The position numbers were made by a program, and so were the translations under genes. DNA of 64,000 nucleotides from Candidatus Pantoea deserta. Lineage in GTDB: Bacteria > Pseudomonadota > Gammaproteobacteria > Enterobacterales > Enterobacteriaceae. Below, in pieces: positions 8,720 through 17,982 of this stretch. A model generated the notes under the pieces. The model had not been told where the DNA came from. It saw only the letters and a program-made list of their open reading frames with translations, and ran no database searches. The first letter of the stretch is position 1, and each line of letters begins with the position of its first letter. The stretch covers positions 434,001 to 498,000 of the forward strand of contig NZ_RMVG01000002.1 in NCBI RefSeq assembly GCF_003813865.1, in the 5' to 3' direction.

Positions 8720-9814
8720 ATGTCAGTTTCAGGATCCCTTAAGCGTCTTTCGCTGCTCGCCGCGCTGGTGCTGGCGGGCTGTAGCAGCAAAAAAACACCC
8801 GAAGCGCCGGTACGTCAGCCTGCCGACGTCAAGGCGCAGATCCAGCGCCTGCTGCCCGCGCACGTCAGCGACAAGCCCGGCTGGGCGACCGACATCTATA
8901 CGTCGTTCCGCACCCAGCAGATCGATCCCAGCGTCAGCAATCTGTGCGCGGCTATTGCCGTGGCGGACCAGGAGTCAAATTTCAGCGCGGAAGCCGCCGT
9001 CCCCGGCCTGCCGAAAATCGCCTGGGGCGAAATCGACCGCCGAGCCGCGAAGGTGCACGTGCCTGCCTTTGTTGTGCGCACCGCGCTGATGATTAAATCT
9101 TCTAACGGGGAGAGTTATGCGGCGCGGCTCGACAAAGTGCGCAGCGAAAAAGAGCTGAGCGCCATTTTCGACGATTTTATTGATATGGTGCCGATGGGGC
9201 AGACGCTGTTTGGCAATCTCAATCCGATCCATACCGGCGGTCCTATGCAGGTCAGCATCCTCTTTGCCGAGGCTCACGCCAAAGGCTATCCGTGGCCGGT
9301 GGACGGCTCGATCCGCCGCGAGGTCTTTACCCGTCACGGCGGCATGTATTTCGGCATCATGCATCTGCTTGGCTATCCGGCGGACTACAGCAAGCCGCTC
9401 TACCGCTTTGCTGATTTCAATGCGGGCTGGTATGCCAGTCGCAACGCGGCGTTTCAGGCGGCGGTGGCGCGCGCGACCGGCATGAAGCTGGCGCTGGATG
9501 GCGATCTGATCCTCTATGGCTCAGACAAAGCCGGATCGACTGAGCTGGCGGTGCGCACTCTGGCGAAACAGATCGACATGAGCGACAGCGCTATTCGTCG
9601 CGACTTAGAGAAAGGGGAGCAGGCGAGCTTCAGCGACAGCACGCTGTGGAAGCAGGTGTTTGCGCTGGCGGACAAGATGGCCGGTCGCCCGCTGCCGCGC
9701 GAAATGTTGCCCGGTATTAAGCTGGAAAGCCCGAAAATCACCCGCAATCTGACCACGGCCTGGTTCGCGCAGCGTGTCGATAGCCGCTATCAGCAGTGTT
9801 TATCGCGTCGCTAG
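8720..9814 (+). CDS. DUF1615-family lipoprotein
   Basis: A 364-residue predicted lipoprotein with signal LAALVLAGC (lipobox LAGC). The mature part has AAIAVADQESNFSAEAAVPGLPKIAWGE, here read as the DUF1615 family common in Enterobacterales. The ADQESNF segment is reminiscent of lysozyme-like or lytic-transglycosylase active sites (E-S), so a cell-wall role is a guess only. The start at 8720 follows AAGGACAGGT and removes an upstream extension that has no signal character. It stands alone between the DUF1264 lipoprotein and ybhL. Confidence 0.7.
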   Translation: MSVSGSLKRLSLLAALVLAGCSSKKTPEAPVRQPADVKAQIQRLLPAHVSDKPGWATDIYTSFRTQQIDPSVSNLCAAIAVADQESNFSAEAAVPGLPKIAWGEIDRRAAKVHVPAFVVRTALMIKSSNGESYAARLDKVRSEKELSAIFDDFIDMVPMGQTLFGNLNPIHTGGPMQVSILFAEAHAKGYPWPVDGSIRREVFTRHGGMYFGIMHLLGYPADYSKPLYRFADFNAGWYASRNAAFQAAVARATGMKLALDGDLILYGSDKAGSTELAVRTLAKQIDMSDSAIRRDLEKGEQASFSDSTLWKQVFALADKMAGRPLPREMLPGIKLESPKITRNLTTAWFAQRVDSRYQQCLSRR

Positions 9815-9905
9815 GGCGCGCATTGTGGCGCAGTTCAGCCGGGCTGTGCCACACTGAACTATGTCTGTCGGGTTTCCGACCCTGTTCATCAACACGAGGT
9901 GCGTC

Positions 9906-10613
9906 ATGGATCGATATCCACGCAATGATTCTCTGGTGCAGCCCGCCACAAGCGGGTTGCAAACTTATATGGCGCAGGTCTACGGCTGGATGACCTGCGG
10001 TCTGCTGCTGACCGCGTTTGTTTCCTGGTATGCCGCAGGAAATGAACGCATCATGTTCTTTATCTTTTCCAGTCGTATGACCTTTTTCGGCCTGATCATC
10101 GCGCAGCTGGCGGTGGTCTTTGTGCTCTCTGGCCTGGTGAATCGTCTGAGCGGCGCGGTGGCCACCGCGCTGTTTATGCTCTATTCCGCGCTGACGGGAT
10201 TAACGATGGCCAGTATTTTCATTGCCTACACGGCAACGTCAATCGCCAGCACCTTCTTTATTACGGCGGGGATGTTTGGCGCGATGAGTTTTTACGGCTA
10301 CACCACTAAACGCGACCTGAGCCGCTTTGGCAGCCTGCTGTTTATGGCGCTGATCGGCATTTTGCTGGCGTCTCTGGTGAACTTCTGGCTGAAAAGTCCG
10401 GCGTTGATGTGGGCGATTACCTATATCGGCGTGGTGGTCTTTGTGGGGCTGACCGCCTATGACACCCAGCAGCTGCGCCAGATCGGCGAGCAGATCGACG
10501 TGCGCGATCGCGAGTCGCTGCGCCGTTATTCAATTATGGGGGCGCTGAAGCTCTATCTGGACTTTATTAACCTGTTCCTGATGCTGTTGCGTATTTTCGG
10601 CAGCCGCCGTTAA
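9906..10613 (+). CDS. ybhL: Bax inhibitor-1 family inner-membrane protein YbhL
   Basis: A 235-residue polytopic inner-membrane protein of the BI-1/TMBIM family, equal in length to E. coli YbhL (234). About seven hydrophobic segments follow the soluble start MDRYPRNDSLVQP. The motif YDTQQL near residue 195 and the C-terminal LDFINLFLMLLRIFG are family hallmarks. Family members in other organisms leak calcium or interact with FtsH-like proteases; no substrate is proven for YbhL. The ATG at 9906 follows GAGGTG. A hairpin stands just after the gene. Confidence 0.93.
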   Translation: MDRYPRNDSLVQPATSGLQTYMAQVYGWMTCGLLLTAFVSWYAAGNERIMFFIFSSRMTFFGLIIAQLAVVFVLSGLVNRLSGAVATALFMLYSALTGLTMASIFIAYTATSIASTFFITAGMFGAMSFYGYTTKRDLSRFGSLLFMALIGILLASLVNFWLKSPALMWAITYIGVVVFVGLTAYDTQQLRQIGEQIDVRDRESLRRYSIMGALKLYLDFINLFLMLLRIFGSRR

Positions 10614-10620
10614 CCCAGGC

Positions 10621-10651
10621 TCTGCCCCTTCTGCTGATGAGAAGGGGCAGA
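10621..10651. terminator. Hairpin between convergent ybhL and ybhN
   Basis: TCTGCCCCTTCT pairs over 12 bp with AGAAGGGGCAGA around a seven-base loop, right between two converging genes. Neither side has a clear T-run, so it may be a weak terminator or only a 3' end stabiliser. Confidence 0.5.
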
Positions 10652-10660
10652 GAGGCCTCT

Positions 10661-11629
10661 CTAGGCGCTCTTCTGAAGTTTCTGCTCGTTTTTCTCACGT
10701 AAATGCTTCGCGCGGCTCTCCAGAATCAGGTAGAGCACCAGCGCCAGCAGCAGCGGTAAAATAAAATAGAGCACGCGGTAAGCCAGCAGCGCGGCGATAA
10801 TGGTGCCGTGCGAGGCGTGCTGCCCGCTGAGCAGGGCCAGAAACACCGCTTCAAGCACGCCGATCCCGGCGGGAATATGAATAATCACGCCGGCAATGCT
10901 GCTGATCAGCAGCACGCCCAGCACGATGGGGTAATCCACCTGCCGCGCCAGCAACAGCCAGATAATCGCCCCCATAACCAGCCAGTTAGCGCATGAGACC
11001 ACAAACTGAAACAGCGCCATGCGCAGCGACGGCAGCTGTAGCGTCTGACGCTTGATGGTCCACTTGCGGCGTTTAGAAAAGGCGCAGGCCCAGAGGTAAA
11101 CCGCGACGGTGATCAGCAGTACCACGCCGATAATGCGCAGGGTGGTCTCGCCGATAAACCAGCCGCCGGGGATCGGCACCATACCAGCGCTGAAGACCAC
11201 GCCCGCCAGCAAAATATAACCAAGCCAGTTGGTGGCGATACTCAGCGAAAAGATGCGCGTAATGGTGCCGCTGTTAAGGCCAAGCCGGGAATAGAGCCGA
11301 TAGCGCATCGCCACGCCGCCGACCCAGGTGCTCAGCGTCAGGTTAAAGGCGTAGCAGATAAACGACACCAGCATAACCTGCCGCTTCGCCAGTTTGTGGC
11401 CGCAGTAGGCGCGGCCAATCAGGTCATAGCAGCCATAGGTGAGATAGCTCAGGATCACCAGCCCTACCGCGCTCAGCACGGCAAAGCGGTTATAGTTAAC
11501 GATAACGTTGTAGACGTCTTCCCAGTTCACCTTGCGCGCATAAACCACCAGCAGCACAATCACCGCGATAAAAAAGAGCCAGGTGAGTACTTTCTTCGCC
11601 CGGTTCCAGCCTGGGTGTTTTTTCGCCAT
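10661..11629 (-). CDS. ybhN: UPF0104 inner-membrane protein YbhN
   Basis: A 322-residue polytopic membrane protein of the lysylphosphatidylglycerol-synthase transmembrane (UPF0104) family, collinear with E. coli YbhN (318). Segments NLTLSTWVGGVAMRYRLYSRLGL and IHIPAGIGVLEAVFLALL are typical. Only the membrane part of the MprF family is present, with no aminoacyl-transferase domain, so lysine transfer is not expected; a lipid translocation role is an idea only. Its ATG overlaps the clsB stop by one base, so it belongs to the ybhP-clsB-ybhN operon, which points to phospholipid metabolism. Confidence 0.92.
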   Translation of the reverse strand: MAKKHPGWNRAKKVLTWLFFIAVIVLLVVYARKVNWEDVYNVIVNYNRFAVLSAVGLVILSYLTYGCYDLIGRAYCGHKLAKRQVMLVSFICYAFNLTLSTWVGGVAMRYRLYSRLGLNSGTITRIFSLSIATNWLGYILLAGVVFSAGMVPIPGGWFIGETTLRIIGVVLLITVAVYLWACAFSKRRKWTIKRQTLQLPSLRMALFQFVVSCANWLVMGAIIWLLLARQVDYPIVLGVLLISSIAGVIIHIPAGIGVLEAVFLALLSGQHASHGTIIAALLAYRVLYFILPLLLALVLYLILESRAKHLREKNEQKLQKSA

Positions 11630-12873
11630 CAGGATTTCGCTCCTTCATTGTTCGTTTCGACACGGTCCTGCGTCTCCATCTCCGGCTGCTTTGGCGGATC
11701 GACCTGGGCAAGCAGGGGAGTATGAGCGGGGAGCCAGCCTGCAATCGCCGGGAAATGACGTAAGAAGTGGAAAACAACCACGCTTTTGGTGAGCTGCCAC
11801 CAGGTGCGCGGCGGCAAGCGATCCTCCTGAACGCGCTGGCAGTCTCGCGCCAGCAGGCCCTCCAGGTTGTCGCGCAGCGTCTGGTTAAAGTCACGATCGT
11901 AAACAATCAGGTTCGCTTCGAGATTAAGCGACAGGCTCAGCGGATCGAGATTGCTGGAACCCACGGTAGACCACTGCTGATCCTGAATCGCCACCTTGCC
12001 GTGCAGCGGGCGGCGAATATATTCATAAACCTCGACGCCCGCATCGACCAGGTAGTTATAGAGCAACTCCGCGCCTACCTTAACGATGGGCATATCCGGC
12101 TCGCCCTGCACGATCAGCCTGACCCGGACGCCGCGCTGCGCCGCGCTGCGCATCTCGCGCAGCAGGCGATAGCCGGGGAAAAAGTAGGCGTTGGCGATAA
12201 TAACGTCCTGTTTCGCGGTGCGCAGCATATCGAGGTAGTGCTTTTCAATGTCGTCGCGATGCTCGTCATTATCGCGATACACAAACAGCACCTGAGCGTT
12301 GCCGGGCGTCGTGTTAACGGCGGGGCGATGCGAACGGCCTCCCCACCAGCGGCGCGTGACCGCTTCGCTGCCCATCGCCTGACGTACGTAGGCGGTAATA
12401 TTAGCCACAATCGGGCCTTTCACCTCAACCGCATAGTCCTGCTTGGCTTCCGGGCCGTAGCTGGTGTTGTGCTCGGCGGAGAAGTTAATGCCCCCGACAA
12501 AGGCGATGGTTTCGTCCACCACGACAATTTTACGGTGCAGACGACGGAAGACGTTGGTGCGCATTCCCATCACCAGCGGGCGCGGATCGTAGTAGATGAA
12601 ACGCACGCCTTCAGCGGTCAGGCTGTTGACAAACTGATCGGAGAGATCGGGCGAGCCGTAGCCGTCCACCATCACCTCTATTTTTACGCCGCGCTGCGCG
12701 GCGGCCAGCAGTTCGCGGTGCAGCGCGTTGCCCACGTCATCTTCAAACAGGATAAAGGTTTCCAGCAAAACCGTTCGCTCGGCGCGCTGAATAGCGCCAA
12801 AGACGCGCGGGAAAAACTCTTCGCCATTCTCCAGCAGGCGCAGCTTGTTGCCTTCTTGCCATTCAAAATTCAT
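11629..12873 (-). CDS. clsB: Cardiolipin synthase ClsB
   Basis: ClsB, 414 residues (413 in E. coli), is a phospholipase-D superfamily cardiolipin synthase of the inner membrane. Two HKD motifs are visible: [16 protein letters not shown] near residue 114 and [18 protein letters not shown] near 290, each giving one half of the catalytic site. It uses two phosphatidylglycerols, and in E. coli can also act on other head groups. Start [14 protein letters not shown]. The ATG overlaps the ybhP stop by four bases, and ybhN follows at once. Confidence 0.94.
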   Translation of the reverse strand: MNFEWQEGNKLRLLENGEEFFPRVFGAIQRAERTVLLETFILFEDDVGNALHRELLAAAQRGVKIEVMVDGYGSPDLSDQFVNSLTAEGVRFIYYDPRPLVMGMRTNVFRRLHRKIVVVDETIAFVGGINFSAEHNTSYGPEAKQDYAVEVKGPIVANITAYVRQAMGSEAVTRRWWGGRSHRPAVNTTPGNAQVLFVYRDNDEHRDDIEKHYLDMLRTAKQDVIIANAYFFPGYRLLREMRSAAQRGVRVRLIVQGEPDMPIVKVGAELLYNYLVDAGVEVYEYIRRPLHGKVAIQDQQWSTVGSSNLDPLSLSLNLEANLIVYDRDFNQTLRDNLEGLLARDCQRVQEDRLPPRTWWQLTKSVVVFHFLRHFPAIAGWLPAHTPLLAQVDPPKQPEMETQDRVETNNEGAKS

Positions 12874-13631
12874 AGATGGATCTCCACGGCAAGCGGGGCG
12901 TGATCTGACAGATGCGACCAGGGTTTGCGCGGCAGCGCCCAGGGATGACTGACCGTCGCGTTGCGCACATAGATGCGGTCAAGGCGCAGCAGCGGAAAGC
13001 GGGCCGGAAAGGTGCGCGCCGGACGGCCGTGCTTCATGCTAAACACCTCTTTTAATCCCGCGCCGTGTTTCAAAATGCGGTTAGCGCGCAGCTGCCAGTC
13101 GTTGAAATCGCCCGCCACCACCAGCGGCGCGTCGTGCGGCAGCGAGGCCACCATATCGCACATCATTTTCATCTGCGCATGACGGTGCGACGCTTTTAGC
13201 CCCAGATGCACGCAAATAACGTGCAGGGTGCCGTGCGGCTCCGGCAGCGTAATCTGGCAGTGCAACATGCCGCGGTTTTCACTGCCCGCCACAGAAATAT
13301 CACGATTTTCGTACTCCAGAATGGGAAACCGTGACAAAATCGCGTTCCCGTGATGTCCTTCCGGATAGACGGCGTTACGTCCGTAGGCGAAATCATTCCA
13401 CATGGTGTCGGCCAGAAACTCGTAGTGTGGCGTGCCAGGCCAGTTTTCATGGTGCAGGGGATGGATGGCATGAGTGCCCATCACCTCTTGCAGGAACACG
13501 ATATCCGCCGATGTCGCGCGTACGGCCTCACGGAGTTCCGGCAGGATGAAACGGCGGTTAAAAGTGGTAAATCCCTTGTGGGTGTTAATCGTCAGGACTT
13601 TAAGGGAAAATCCTTGCTTAGTTTGTGGCAT
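12870..13631 (-). CDS. ybhP: Endonuclease/exonuclease/phosphatase-family protein YbhP
   Basis: A 253-residue protein, the same length as E. coli YbhP, with the EEP-fold motifs: LTINTHKGF (metal-binding Asn), LQEVMG (catalytic Glu near residue 48), [25 protein letters not shown] (Asp-Asn) and SDHAPL (terminal Asp-His). The fold covers DNases and phosphoesterases; sitting first in an operon with cardiolipin synthase, a lipid phosphodiesterase role is conceivable, but not shown. Two upstream DNA stretches on this strand show no ribosome site stronger than that at the chosen ATG. Confidence 0.88.
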   Translation of the reverse strand: MPQTKQGFSLKVLTINTHKGFTTFNRRFILPELREAVRATSADIVFLQEVMGTHAIHPLHHENWPGTPHYEFLADTMWNDFAYGRNAVYPEGHHGNAILSRFPILEYENRDISVAGSENRGMLHCQITLPEPHGTLHVICVHLGLKASHRHAQMKMMCDMVASLPHDAPLVVAGDFNDWQLRANRILKHGAGLKEVFSMKHGRPARTFPARFPLLRLDRIYVRNATVSHPWALPRKPWSHLSDHAPLAVEIHL

Positions 13632-13810
13632 ACTCTCGACGCACTCCTTTTCATCAGCAACAGAAGTAAAGTGTAGTCTTTGTCACAAACGGGTGCGGAT
13701 AAGGATGGAAATTTAGGGCGTTATCTGAAAATTGCTTTACATTGAGGAAACCGTTACCGGCCTGTGCCGGTTGCACTTGGGCGACCTGTTGGGTCTGCCA
13801 GGAGAAAAGA

Positions 13811-14203
13811 ATGAAATGGTCTAATCGTGTTCAAATCATCACCGGACAAACCTGCGTGCATATAGCCATGCACGCGCTGGTGATTGCCGCGCTGGTCTGG
13901 GGCTGGAAGCATAAGGCTCTGACCGAAGTGTGCAGCACGCTGGTAGCCGCCTATGCGCTGGTGTTTATCGCCATGCTGGTCCTACAGCGTAGTGTTCGTT
14001 TGCGCAGCATCGGTGATTATCTTGAAGAGGCCACCACCACCTACTACTTTGGCGCGGCGATGATGACGTTGTTCATTGTTTCCCGCTATGTCCATAACGC
14101 GCTGCTGATCGGCACGCTGGGCGTGGTGATGCTGGTGGGACCGGCGCTGGTCTCGCTGCTGGCGAAAGAGCCGGCAGGACGCATCGAAAAGAAGCGGAGC
14201 TAA
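13811..14203 (+). CDS. ybhQ: Inner-membrane protein YbhQ
   Basis: A 130-residue membrane protein with about four hydrophobic helices, similar to E. coli YbhQ (136). The shared block LEEATTTYYFGAA and the C-terminal GPALVSLLAK support the match. Function is unknown in any organism I know. The ATG at 13811 follows AGGAGAAAAGA; the frame upstream starts only with a TTG and lacks membrane character. It marks the last E. coli-like gene before the accessory amidase module. Confidence 0.88.
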   Translation: MKWSNRVQIITGQTCVHIAMHALVIAALVWGWKHKALTEVCSTLVAAYALVFIAMLVLQRSVRLRSIGDYLEEATTTYYFGAAMMTLFIVSRYVHNALLIGTLGVVMLVGPALVSLLAKEPAGRIEKKRS

Positions 14204-14371
14204 GCGGCCGCGCAATAAAACAAAGCCACCTTACTAATCTGAACCCTGAAAGCTGCGTATCCAGCCAGTAGGGGTTTGTTGTTTTTATGCTCAGGAAAAC
14301 AGGCAGCGAAAGACACTATCTGAGCTGCTCTGCCTTTGTCCAACCGGAGAACCCTGACCTGAAGAAAGATA

Positions 14372-14404
14372 AGCCTGAGTCTGGTTCAGTACCGGGCTCA
14401 GGCT
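14372..14404. terminator. Hairpin in the ybhQ-amidase spacer
   Basis: AGCCTGAG (14372-14379) pairs with CTCAGGCT (14397-14404). A second stem, ATCCGGGA with TCCCGGAT, lies at 14425-14452. Neither has a T-run, so these are structured 3' regions between two converging genes rather than proven terminators. Confidence 0.35.
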
Positions 14405-14453
14405 GAATCATGCACCGAAAAAGTATCCGGGATGGAAAAGTATTTCCCGGATG

Positions 14454-14493
14454 ACAGGGTTCCAGAGGGTTTGCCCCCTGTATTATTTTTTTA
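14454..14493 (+). terminator. Probable rho-independent terminator for ybhQ
   Basis: ACAGGG (14454-14459) can pair with CCCTGT (14476-14481), followed by ATTATTTTTTT. It reads on the + strand and overlaps the last codons of the convergent amidase gene. Confidence 0.4.
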
Positions 14494-16189
14494 GCGGCGG
14501 TGTACGCGGTGGGATCAGACGTCTGCTGCCTGTTGCTTCAAAGGCTGCGGCAAAACGCAGCAAATTATTATCGTCATAGGCGCGGCCAGCGATAGTCAGC
14601 CCTACAGGCATACCAATATCAGCCATCACGCCCATAGGAACAGTGACAGTAGGCACGCCCAGGTGGCGAATGGCCAGGTTACCGTTAGCCACCCAGATGC
14701 CATTGCTCCAGGCGATGTCAGCCGACGCAGGGTTAACATCGGCATCTGCTGGCGCCACATCCGCCACGGTAGGGAACAGCACGGCGTCAAGCCTGAGTGC
14801 ATCCATCCAGTCTTCCAGATCCAGCTGGCGGGTTTTCTCAAGACCACGCAGGCCATCCGGAATGCTGGCGATCTGGTTATATGACTTGAGACCCCGTCTG
14901 GCCATATTGACATATTCTTCCATACCGGCGGCCAGATCGCCCTCGCGATTCGGCAGCGTGCCTAAATCGTGTGGGAAAATAAGAGGTCCATTGGCGTCAG
15001 CCAGTTTATTCAGATGCGGATCGTTGTTGGCGCGCAGAAACTCATCGAATGCCCAGCCTGACAGTTCCCATAACTCATCGTTGAGAAATTCAGGTGAGAC
15101 GATGCCCCGGTTAAACACCGTAGGCGCGCCGGGACGATCGCCTTCGCAATTTGAAACCAGCGGAAAATCCACTTCCACGACTTCAGCGCCAGCCCGCTCC
15201 AGAGCTTCACGCGCGGATTCCCACAGATCGATGACCGAGGCCCTGGTGTGGATGCGCTGACCGGTCGGCCCGCCAATGCCAGGATTTTCACTGGTGCCAG
15301 CAAGATCATCTTTATTAATGAACATCCGCGGCACGCCGAAACGCTTGCCCCTGAGGGTATCGTTGCCGGCAGCGAGATCCAGATAGGAGGCAGGACGTAC
15401 TTCAGATGCTTTAGGAATCTTCACCCAGGGTTGCAGGCGCCACAGGTCGCCACGCGTAATGGGATCGTCAGCAACAATAACATCCAGAACTTCGAGTAAT
15501 TCGGTCATTGTGCGGGTGTAGGGGACGACCACATCCATCGTCGGTGTTAATGGCCAGTTACCCCGGACGGAGATGACGCCGCGTGAAGGCGTATAGGCGC
15601 ACAGACCATTATTTGAGGCGGGACCGCGACCGCTTGACCACGTCTCTTCTGCCAGGCCAAAAGCGGCAAAGCTGGCGGCTGTAGCCGTGCCAGCACCGTT
15701 GGACGAGCCAGAGGCAAAGGGGGCGGTGAGATAGCGCGCATTATAAGGGCTTTCAGCTCGGCCGTAGTGGCCCCGCTGCATGCCGCCGTTAGCCATCGGC
15801 GGCATGTTTGTCTTGCCCAGACAGATGGCGCCGGCATTACGCAGACGTTCGACGGCAAATGCATCGTATTGCGCGACCAAATCCTTGAAGGCGGGGCTGC
15901 CGGAAGCCGCGGTCATTCCCTTAACCAGATAGCTATCTTTGGCCGTATAAGGAATGCCGTCCAGCGGACTCAGAACCTCACCACGCGCGCGGCGTGCATC
16001 TGAGGCTTCGGCCTCCTTCAGCGCATCAGGGTTACGAACCACGACCGCATTCAGTTTAGTCTCGGTCTCAGGTCCGTTATAGGCGTCGATACGAGCCAGA
16101 TAGGCTTTGACCAGTTCCACCGCCGTGGTCTGGCCAGATTCAAGCGCTTTACGCAGCTCAGCAATTGAAACTTCCGTTACCTCAATCAT
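14483..16189 (-). CDS. Amidase-signature family amidase
   Basis: A 568-residue enzyme of the amidase-signature family (GatA-like serine hydrolases with a Ser-cisSer-Lys triad). The lysine lies in DGIPYTAKDSYL near residue 86. The serine-rich loop reads SGSSNGAGTATAASF followed by AEETWSSGRGPAS, a divergent form of the usual GSSGG...GTDTGGSIR. The substrate cannot be read from sequence. The ATG at 16189 has AGGAG nine bases upstream; an in-frame 47-codon extension lacks a site. It lies downstream of an APC permease on the same strand, 157 bp apart, and both are probably driven by the sigma-54 promoter at 17.85 kb. This suggests uptake and hydrolysis of an amide as nitrogen source. Confidence 0.82.
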   Translation of the reverse strand: MIEVTEVSIAELRKALESGQTTAVELVKAYLARIDAYNGPETETKLNAVVVRNPDALKEAEASDARRARGEVLSPLDGIPYTAKDSYLVKGMTAASGSPAFKDLVAQYDAFAVERLRNAGAICLGKTNMPPMANGGMQRGHYGRAESPYNARYLTAPFASGSSNGAGTATAASFAAFGLAEETWSSGRGPASNNGLCAYTPSRGVISVRGNWPLTPTMDVVVPYTRTMTELLEVLDVIVADDPITRGDLWRLQPWVKIPKASEVRPASYLDLAAGNDTLRGKRFGVPRMFINKDDLAGTSENPGIGGPTGQRIHTRASVIDLWESAREALERAGAEVVEVDFPLVSNCEGDRPGAPTVFNRGIVSPEFLNDELWELSGWAFDEFLRANNDPHLNKLADANGPLIFPHDLGTLPNREGDLAAGMEEYVNMARRGLKSYNQIASIPDGLRGLEKTRQLDLEDWMDALRLDAVLFPTVADVAPADADVNPASADIAWSNGIWVANGNLAIRHLGVPTVTVPMGVMADIGMPVGLTIAGRAYDDNNLLRFAAAFEATGSRRLIPPRTPPLKK

Positions 16190-16346
16190 GCTGCTGTCTC
16201 CTGATGAAAATGATGATGCCTGGTGTATATAGCGGGCACAGGGCACTTTACGTTTTCTGATTTCATAAAGATGATCCTTCTGAATAGTATTTATCCGTTG
16301 CGCCTCATGATTAACCTGGTGGTTACGCATGAAAATAGGCGGAAAT

Positions 16347-17744
16347 TTACTTTGTGGCGTAGTTAAGCCGGGTATGGGCTTTTTCAGCCCGACGAATAAT
16401 CATCTCCCCTACGATCAATACAAGGACAACGCCGGTCAGAATGGGACCGCTATGGCTCCAGTCGACAACGCCTTTTGGCAGGTCAGGGAAAATAAATAAC
16501 AGCGCGCAGGTGAATATAAATGCCATGCATAATAATGAGCAGCCTATAGCGACAGGTATGCCGCCCGGAACTTTAAATGGCCTTGGCGTGGATTTATCGG
16601 ACAGGCGCAATTTTATAAAGGAGGCAAAGAACAGCAGGTAGCTGATGATGATACAGGCGCTTGAGAAAGAGAAAACAGACCAGAACATACTGGCGTTATC
16701 ACCCTGTGCAAACCAGGCGTAGACCAGCGTAATCACCGTCGAAACGATGCCAAGAATACGATTGGCCCAGTAAGGGGTATTATTTTCAGGATGCCAGCGG
16801 CCAATACAGGCGGGTAATTCTCCTTCTCTGGCCGCTTCCGCAGCAGCCCGGCTGGGCGCCATCGCCCATGTAACCTGGTTGCCAATAATAGAAAGCATAA
16901 AAAAGAGACACACCAGAATAATCAGGGGGCTGCCTTCGCCAAGCAACGGACCAAGCGCATCTACGATGCCTGAAACCAGATTGAGGTTTGCCAGGGGAAT
17001 GGCCATCAGGATCCCCATTGAGCCAAAGACATACAGAAAAGCGATTGCCAGCGAGGCAAGCAAAATGGCGCGCGGCATATCTCTGACGGGGTTACGTAGC
17101 TCTTTTCCCATGCAGGCAACCAGTTCCAGACCGACAAGGTTATATACAATGACGGCCAGGAAGCCGATACCGGATGAGGCGGAGGGAAGCATGGTTTGCA
17201 GTGAAAATTCGTTAGCCGGGCCATGCATAAACAGATGGTAAAAACCCGCCACGCCGAGGATCATTATCACTGTAATTTTAAACACCGCGCCAGATACGGT
17301 TAGCCAGATCCCTACGCTGGTTTTAAAATTGATAAAGGCGATCGTCAGCCAGCTCATAACCAGAACAATCACGACCTGCCCCATCAGGGATAATTCCGGC
17401 ATAAACACGCGAGCAAACATGCCAGCGAAAAGGATATATCCGGCAGGCATCCATAATCCTCCCGCCAGCCAGTATAAATAAACCGCCCTGGTAGACATTC
17501 TTGCGCCAAATGCCCGGCGTATCCAGTCATAGATACCGCCTTCAGCCGGATAGGTCGTGCCCAGTTCCGAAGTAATGAGCGAATAAGGAACAATAAAAAA
17601 TACCAGGGTTATGCCCCACCAGAAAAGTCCGCTGGGTCCTATTGAGGCCGAAGCCGTTAGCGTTTCAAGGACAATCACCGCGCACATGCAAAACAAGGCG
17701 ATTTGTGATATTCCCATTTTCCCTTTGCTGCTATTTAAGCCCAT
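16347..17744 (-). CDS. APC-family amino-acid/amine permease
   Basis: A 465-residue inner-membrane carrier with about twelve hydrophobic segments. SASIGPSGLFWWG and YPAEGGIYDWIRRAFG are typical of the amino acid-polyamine-organocation superfamily, nearest in feel to the glutamate:GABA antiporter and YjeM-like branch. The ATG follows AAGGAACGC. It is the first gene after the sigma-54 promoter and precedes the amidase, so the amidase substrate, or an amino acid released from it, is the likely cargo. It diverges from the sigma-54 activator gene, which probably controls it. Confidence 0.82.
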   Translation of the reverse strand: MGLNSSKGKMGISQIALFCMCAVIVLETLTASASIGPSGLFWWGITLVFFIVPYSLITSELGTTYPAEGGIYDWIRRAFGARMSTRAVYLYWLAGGLWMPAGYILFAGMFARVFMPELSLMGQVVIVLVMSWLTIAFINFKTSVGIWLTVSGAVFKITVIMILGVAGFYHLFMHGPANEFSLQTMLPSASSGIGFLAVIVYNLVGLELVACMGKELRNPVRDMPRAILLASLAIAFLYVFGSMGILMAIPLANLNLVSGIVDALGPLLGEGSPLIILVCLFFMLSIIGNQVTWAMAPSRAAAEAAREGELPACIGRWHPENNTPYWANRILGIVSTVITLVYAWFAQGDNASMFWSVFSFSSACIIISYLLFFASFIKLRLSDKSTPRPFKVPGGIPVAIGCSLLCMAFIFTCALLFIFPDLPKGVVDWSHSGPILTGVVLVLIVGEMIIRRAEKAHTRLNYATK

Positions 17745-17843
17745 AAAGCGTTCCTTTATTAATGAATGGTTGGCTGCTGTGATAAATCAAAGGTTCTTCA
17801 TTCACATTGAGTCGGCTACTCTGCTTAAGTACCAGAGTGCTGG

Positions 17844-17859
17844 AGCAAAACGCATGCCA
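17844..17859 (-). promoter_or_regulatory. Sigma-54 (RpoN) promoter of the permease-amidase operon
   Basis: Read on the minus strand the sequence is TGGCATGCGTTTTGCT, matching TGGCAYG, four bases, TTGCT. The invariant GG and GC have the required spacing. Transcription would begin near 17833, about 90 nt before the permease ATG. A sigma-54 activator is encoded divergently right beside it. Confidence 0.78.
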
Positions 17860-17875
17860 TATTCTGTTTTTCATT

Positions 17876-17940
17876 AACATGCTGAAATGGCTTGGGTTTT
17901 AGAAAAACAAGCTGCTCAGCATTCAGCAACATGCTTAAAT
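17876..17940. promoter_or_regulatory. Candidate activator sites (repeat AACATGCTKAAAT)
   Basis: AACATGCTGAAAT (17876-17888) recurs as AACATGCTTAAAT (17928-17940), 52 bp apart, close to five helical turns, and upstream of the sigma-54 promoter. TGCTGAA and TTCAGCA between and within them form an inverted pair. They are good candidates for binding by the adjacent activator; this is inference from position. Confidence 0.45.
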
Positions 17941-17982
17941 TTAAGCGCAGTGATTAATCTTTATTCAGGGAGAGGCGGGGGG

